Positions 60,695 to 64,000 of a stretch of DNA of 64,000 nt are shown one piece after another. The stretch is taken from the NCBI RefSeq assembly GCF_013402795.1, contig NZ_CP058595.1, forward strand, positions 1,275,501-1,339,500, in the 5' to 3' direction. Under the pieces are notes generated by a model. The model was not told where the DNA came from. It made no database searches and saw only the letters and a program-made list of their open reading frames with translations. How positions within the stretch are numbered: the stretch's first letter is position 1; each line of letters opens with the position of its first letter. The position numbers were made by a program, and so were the translations under genes. This DNA is from Costertonia aggregata (GTDB lineage: Bacteria; Bacteroidota; Bacteroidia; Flavobacteriales; Flavobacteriaceae).

Positions 60695-60994
60695 ATGAAA
60701 AGCAAAAAAGAAAATTTAAGTACACCATACGACCCGGAAATTAATGAACAAGATTTACAGGCTTTGGGAAAGAAAGGACTGAGTATAAACCAAAAAGATG
60801 ACCGTCTTCTACAAAAACGAGATAAAAAAATAGACTTCTCGGGAAAAGATTTGGATGTACCGGGAAGAAATACCATTAATCTTACTTCTAGTCAGGGAGT
60901 CAAAGATGAAGAAAACAAATTATACGCCCAAGGTAGTGAACGCAACGAAAACCTTGAAGCCCCAGAACGGGCCAACTTTGATAAGAATTCTTAG
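60695..60994 (+). CDS. Hydrophilic 99-residue protein, probably disordered
   Basis: Low-complexity, charged sequence ('MKSKKENLSTPYDPEINEQD', 'GLSINQKDDRLLQKRDKKID', 'EAPERANFDKNS') without hydrophobic core, membrane helix or signal. Such proteins are common among flavobacterial stress genes. Function unknown. It lies directly after a terminator and so probably has its own promoter. Confidence 0.65.
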   Translation: MKSKKENLSTPYDPEINEQDLQALGKKGLSINQKDDRLLQKRDKKIDFSGKDLDVPGRNTINLTSSQGVKDEENKLYAQGSERNENLEAPERANFDKNS

Positions 60995-61084
60995 TGGTTG
61001 AAATACCATCACGCCTAATTTAATCAACTATGGGCCGAACTTGACATTATAATCGTTATGCTTTATAAATTGTTGGGAACCATT

Positions 61085-61720
61085 TCAAAAGTCTTCTTCG
61101 ATGAATTTCACGTTAGATTTTTCCCTATAAAAAATAATGAACAACAAAAGAAGTCCTATAATGATCAAGAACGCAACCTCAAGCTTTGAGAGCAATTGGT
61201 TCATGTGCAACGATTTCTTTGACAGTTGAGTTAATTTACGGCCTTCGGAAAGTTGCACCTCAGAAAGCTTGTCTAGATTTTCACTGATTTTGCGTAAAAC
61301 CCCGATCATTGCCTCTTTGGTCTTGATATCTAGGGTATTTTGACTTTTGAAAAAACTTTCCTCCAAGTCTTGCAGTTTGGTATAATTTTTTTTCAAATTG
61401 GCAAACTGCATATTTTCTTCGGATGTAAGTCGGGTCATCTCAAAATCGGAAAAGAGTTTTTTGATTTTAGCGGTAACCCTTACGTTGTTCTTCTCCAAGG
61501 GTGTCAAAGCCAAAAGCATTTCTTTTTTATGAAACAGATTGTTCAATCTGTAAATATACTCTTGCGCGACCACACGGTCCTCAAAAACCGAGTCAACGGT
61601 ATGTTCTACTGTTGAGAAGTTTCTTCGGTTCAGTCTATTGGAAGCAAAGACCAAAAAAAATGCCAGGGCCAAAATAAAACCTGCATGAAATCGCTGTTTT
61701 AAAGTCATTTTTTTAGGCAT
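61085..61720 (-). CDS. Four-helix-bundle MCP-like membrane sensor without output domain
   Basis: A 211-residue protein: N-terminal helix ('FHAGFILALAFFLVFASNRL'), about 140 residues of amphipathic helices ('HTVDSVFEDRVVAQEYIYRL', 'LSEVQLSEGRKLTQLSKKSL') and a second membrane helix ('AFLIIIGLLLLFIIFYREKS'). This is the 4HB_MCP periplasmic sensor fold, but no HAMP, kinase or methyl-accepting domain follows. It could act as a partner of a separate signalling protein, such as the sigma-54 activator nearby. Confidence 0.78.
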   Translation of the reverse strand: MPKKMTLKQRFHAGFILALAFFLVFASNRLNRRNFSTVEHTVDSVFEDRVVAQEYIYRLNNLFHKKEMLLALTPLEKNNVRVTAKIKKLFSDFEMTRLTSEENMQFANLKKNYTKLQDLEESFFKSQNTLDIKTKEAMIGVLRKISENLDKLSEVQLSEGRKLTQLSKKSLHMNQLLSKLEVAFLIIIGLLLLFIIFYREKSNVKFIEEDF

Positions 61721-61787
61721 TTTTAAGTTCTTTTGATTTTATCTATTTCTTTTATGGGTTTCATTACAGGTATTCAGCATAGTGAAA

Positions 61788-61851
61788 ATCCGCCCGGCCC
61801 TCAAGCCAACCATTCATTTGAACAAACCAAAAAACGAGAAACCAGGCGGAT
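61788..61851. repeat. Long-loop inverted repeat ATCCGCC/GGCGGAT
   Basis: ATCCGCC at 61788-61794 pairs perfectly with GGCGGAT at 61845-61851 across a 50-nt loop. It lies between two minus-strand genes and reads as a possible structured leader or weak terminator. Confidence 0.4.
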
Positions 61852-61864
61852 GACATCAACCAAA

Positions 61865-62224
61865 CTATAATGTGTTTAGCTCACCGGATTTTAGCGCATT
61901 CTTAAAATCTGCCGATACCACACTATGGCTGTTAAAAAACTTTTTACCATCGGCTCTTTTGATTTTTACCTGTAATGTGCCATCTCTTTTTTCTTTCATA
62001 GAGGTTATTACCACTTTATGACCTTCAACTCTTTTATAATTGGCTATACCGCCTTTTTTAATGATGAAATTAGGTCTTGGAAAATCGATATGCTTATACT
62101 TTGGAGCGTTTGGGCGACCTATTTCGTATACATCGCCTACTTTTACCTCTAGGGACTTGGCATCTTGTGCATTTGTGTTGATAGAGGCCATAACGAATAC
62201 AATTGCTAAAAATAACTTTCTCAT
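61865..62224 (-). CDS. Secreted 119-residue protein of unknown function
   Basis: Starts at ATG 62224 ('MRKLFLAIVFVMASINTNAQ', signal peptide). The body is basic and beta-rich ('LEVKVGDVYEIGRPNAPKYK', 'VVITSMKEKRDGTLQVKIKR'), resembling a small SH3-like or dihydroorotate-like fold that I cannot name. It is in line with, and 42 bp downstream of, the Rnk-like gene. Confidence 0.7.
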   Translation of the reverse strand: MRKLFLAIVFVMASINTNAQDAKSLEVKVGDVYEIGRPNAPKYKHIDFPRPNFIIKKGGIANYKRVEGHKVVITSMKEKRDGTLQVKIKRADGKKFFNSHSVVSADFKNALKSGELNTL

Positions 62225-62265
62225 AAATTGCATTTAAGGTTAATACATACTATTTATTGCACTGT

Positions 62266-62694
62266 TTAAAAATCTATTTCTGAATAGGGATCGGACGATA
62301 ATTGGTGCGAACGCTTTGTTTTGATAATTTTCAAGGACTTGAAATCTGATGGAATACCTATTTGAACGGTATCATCAACGGCAAGACCTATCAAATTGGC
62401 CCCCAAAGTGCTTATGACCGATATATTGCCTTCTTTGATGTTTTCTTCTGACGGCGGGACCAAATGAAAAACCTGACTTTTTCCATCTCTTGAAATTACC
62501 GTTACCTTCGAATTTAATCGTACAACATCGTCCGGAACATTTTCTTCGTCTTGGACCAAGGCATCTTCGATTCGCTCTTTTAATCTTTCTAGAGCATCTT
62601 TATGGGCATAATCTTCATAATATCGATGAACGTTTAAAATACGCTTGAGCTTCACAAAATCCCTTTTCTCCAAAATCAGGTTGCTGTACTTCAT
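62266..62694 (-). CDS. Rnk/GreA C-terminal-domain elongation-factor-like protein
   Basis: A 142-residue protein. The N-terminal helical part ('RILNVHRYYEDYAHKDALER') is short. The C-terminal FKBP-like GreA/GreB domain reads 'VRLNSKVTVISRDGKSQVFH', 'LVPPSEENIKEGNISVISTL' and 'GANLIGLAVDDTVQIGIPSD'. The length and missing GreA coiled-coil fit the Rnk/GreA-like group, which binds RNA polymerase. It is divergently spaced from the NtrC-type regulator. Confidence 0.85.
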   Translation of the reverse strand: MKYSNLILEKRDFVKLKRILNVHRYYEDYAHKDALERLKERIEDALVQDEENVPDDVVRLNSKVTVISRDGKSQVFHLVPPSEENIKEGNISVISTLGANLIGLAVDDTVQIGIPSDFKSLKIIKTKRSHQLSSDPYSEIDF

Positions 62695-62906
62695 AATTTT
62701 ACTTTACTACCATTCTCTTTGCTAGATATGACATTGTTTGGATTTATGCTTTCTCTAAAGACAAAGTCTATGCCATTGGATATGCCAACAACACATGAAT
62801 TAAATTCAATTGTTTGATAATCAAGTATTTAAATTAATTTAGGGAATATAAAAAGTGAAATAGAATTGGGGAATTTTTTCCCGTTCGGGGAAAAATTCCC
62901 CGGCAT

Positions 62907-64000
62907 TTACTTTAGTTTTTCGCGCAGGGTCTTACGGTCAATATCCAAGATTTTAGCAGCCTTGGTCTTATTGCCGCCCATCAATGAAAGTACTTTTTCA
63001 ACATACTCCCTTTCTTTTTCGCGTAGGGTCTTTAGGCTCTTTTTAGGGAAGTTGATTTTATATTTTAGCGTATCGGGCAATTGCTGTAGGGTAATCTCAC
63101 CATCACACATGATAACGGCACGCTGTATGACATTTTCAAGTTCACGAATATTGCCCGGCCATGAATATCTCTCCAAGATGCCCATGGCATCTTGCGATAT
63201 GCGCACCAACCGATCTTTATATTCAATACCGTATTTTCTAGCAAATTTTACAACAAGAAGCGGAATATCGGAAGAGCGCTCCCGTAAGGGAGGTACTTTA
63301 ATGACAACTACACTCAAGCGGTAGTACAGATCCTCGCGAAAGGTTTTTTTGGCAATAAGCTCTTCCAAATCGCTATTGGTCGCCGCAATAATCCTAACTT
63401 CCAATTTTTCGGATTTTTGAGAGCCTACTTTTGTAACCTCCTTTTCTTGCAATACCCGAAGTAACTTGTTTTGTACCGATAATGGGGCGTTACCGATTTC
63501 GTCCAAAAAAATAGTGCCGCCATTGGCCGCTTGAAAAAAACCATTACGGTTTTCGTTCGCGCCCGTAAAAGCACCTTTGGTATATCCAAAAAGTTCTGCC
63601 TCTAGCAAATTTTCAGGAATAGCGCCACAGTTTACCGCAATAAAGGGAGCTCGGGCAAATTTACCTGTATAGTGAACGGCTCGGGCCACAAGCTCTTTTC
63701 CGGTACCGCTCTCGCCCTGGACCAATATCGTAGCCCTATTATCTTTGACCCTATCTATAATTTCGGCCACTTTTTGAAATGCTTCCGATTCTCCGATCAT
63801 ATCGGTATATACATTTGCAGCGGGCTTGCCAGTTTTGGTTGAAATTGATTTTTGGGACGGTACGCTTGCGAAAGACTTTTTAACCGCTGCTTCAAGTTCA
63901 GATTTGGTGAACGGTTTCGTCAGATAGTCCGTTGCGCCAGATTTGATAACGTTCAATGCATCTTCAACTGAGGGAAAGCCCGTGACAACCAATTTGGGCA
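62907..64000 (-). CDS. NtrC-family sigma-54-dependent response regulator (N-terminus outside window)
   Basis: The frame runs to the window edge. The visible part starts at the end of the receiver ('VVTGFPSVEDALNVIKSGAT', 'DYLTKPFTKSEL'), so the phospho-acceptor Asp lies beyond 64000. The AAA+ domain has Walker A 'VQGESGTGKELVARAVHYTG', the sigma-54 contact loop 'GYTKGAFTGANENRNGFFQA', Walker B 'GGTIFLDEIGNAPLSVQN' and the arginine finger 'PPLRERSSDIPLLV'. The C-terminal Fis HTH is 'GGNKTKAAKILDIDRKTLRE'. It activates sigma-54 promoters on phosphorylation by a kinase not in view. Confidence 0.95.
   Translation of the reverse strand, partial: PKLVVTGFPSVEDALNVIKSGATDYLTKPFTKSELEAAVKKSFASVPSQKSISTKTGKPAANVYTDMIGESEAFQKVAEIIDRVKDNRATILVQGESGTGKELVARAVHYTGKFARAPFIAVNCGAIPENLLEAELFGYTKGAFTGANENRNGFFQAANGGTIFLDEIGNAPLSVQNKLLRVLQEKEVTKVGSQKSEKLEVRIIAATNSDLEELIAKKTFREDLYYRLSVVVIKVPPLRERSSDIPLLVVKFARKYGIEYKDRLVRISQDAMGILERYSWPGNIRELENVIQRAVIMCDGEITLQQLPDTLKYKINFPKKSLKTLREKEREYVEKVLSLMGGNKTKAAKILDIDRKTLREKLK

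Noticed and set aside
62866-63324. 152-codon Ser/Phe-rich open frame on the plus strand
   Set aside because: Antisense to the AAA+ and Fis region of the sigma-54 activator.

Overview
The window looks like chromosomal DNA from a marine-type member of the Flavobacteriaceae (Bacteroidota). This is inferred from gene content: a hybrid two-component regulator with an AraC output, TonB receptors with a CarboxypepD_reg-like front, DUF5916 barrels, many SCK/SCG-type lipoproteins, flavobacterial TAnnTTTG promoter elements, near-absence of Shine-Dalgarno sequences, and moderately low GC. The genus cannot be fixed from sequence alone. Both edges cut genes: an RHS gene at the left and an NtrC-type response regulator at the right.

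Region 1 (1-10.6 kb) is a polymorphic-toxin locus. A large GC-richer RHS protein ends in a PD-(D/E)XK-like nuclease tip and is followed by a HEAT-repeat immunity candidate. Behind it lie at least five AT-rich displaced RHS C-terminal tips, each followed by a small probable immunity gene. The first carries about 90 bp of duplicated RHS core. One has acquired a signal peptide, one immunity gene is broken by a frameshift, and an IS3-family element sits in the last, decayed tip.

Region 2 (10.9-21.6 kb) holds a beta-propeller protein, a tandem-CBS protein, an M28 membrane peptidase overlapping an atypical SDR gene, small secreted proteins, an SDR-type L-threonine 3-dehydrogenase and an AstE/AspA-like deacylase, plus a pseudogene fragment of a second deacylase copy. 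Region 3 (21.8-33 kb, minus strand) is a long cluster: a small Cys/RGPP protein, an ABC ATPase, a TonB-dependent receptor, two DUF3526-type ABC permeases, a DUF5916 barrel, two lipoproteins and MerC. This suggests metal or metallophore handling.

Region 4 (33.3-42.9 kb, plus strand) starts with a one-protein sensor kinase/receiver/AraC regulator. Two 21-bp direct repeats and a good promoter follow it directly, then a cell-surface set: a three-repeat fasciclin lipoprotein, an OmpA-type protein, a cadherin/BspA-repeat lipoprotein and two collagen-like lipoproteins. Region 5 (42.9-49.6 kb, minus strand) encodes arginine decarboxylase, agmatinase, a deoxyhypusine-synthase-like enzyme with its active-site lysine, an acidic protein, a GNAT-nitrilase fusion and a RimB-RimK fusion. 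This is a polyamine-centred cluster.

Region 6 (50-64 kb) has a tRNA-Arg(CCT), an ECF sigma factor coupled to a small protein and an MscS-like channel, and then a run of genes with a stress or envelope flavour: SDRs, a disulfide oxidoreductase lacking the usual C-terminal histidine, YihY, an AI-2E-family permease, a Rho-N protein, an F420-reductase-like protein, a nucleoside deaminase, HPF, a four-helix-bundle membrane protein, an Rnk/GreA-like factor and the truncated sigma-54 activator.
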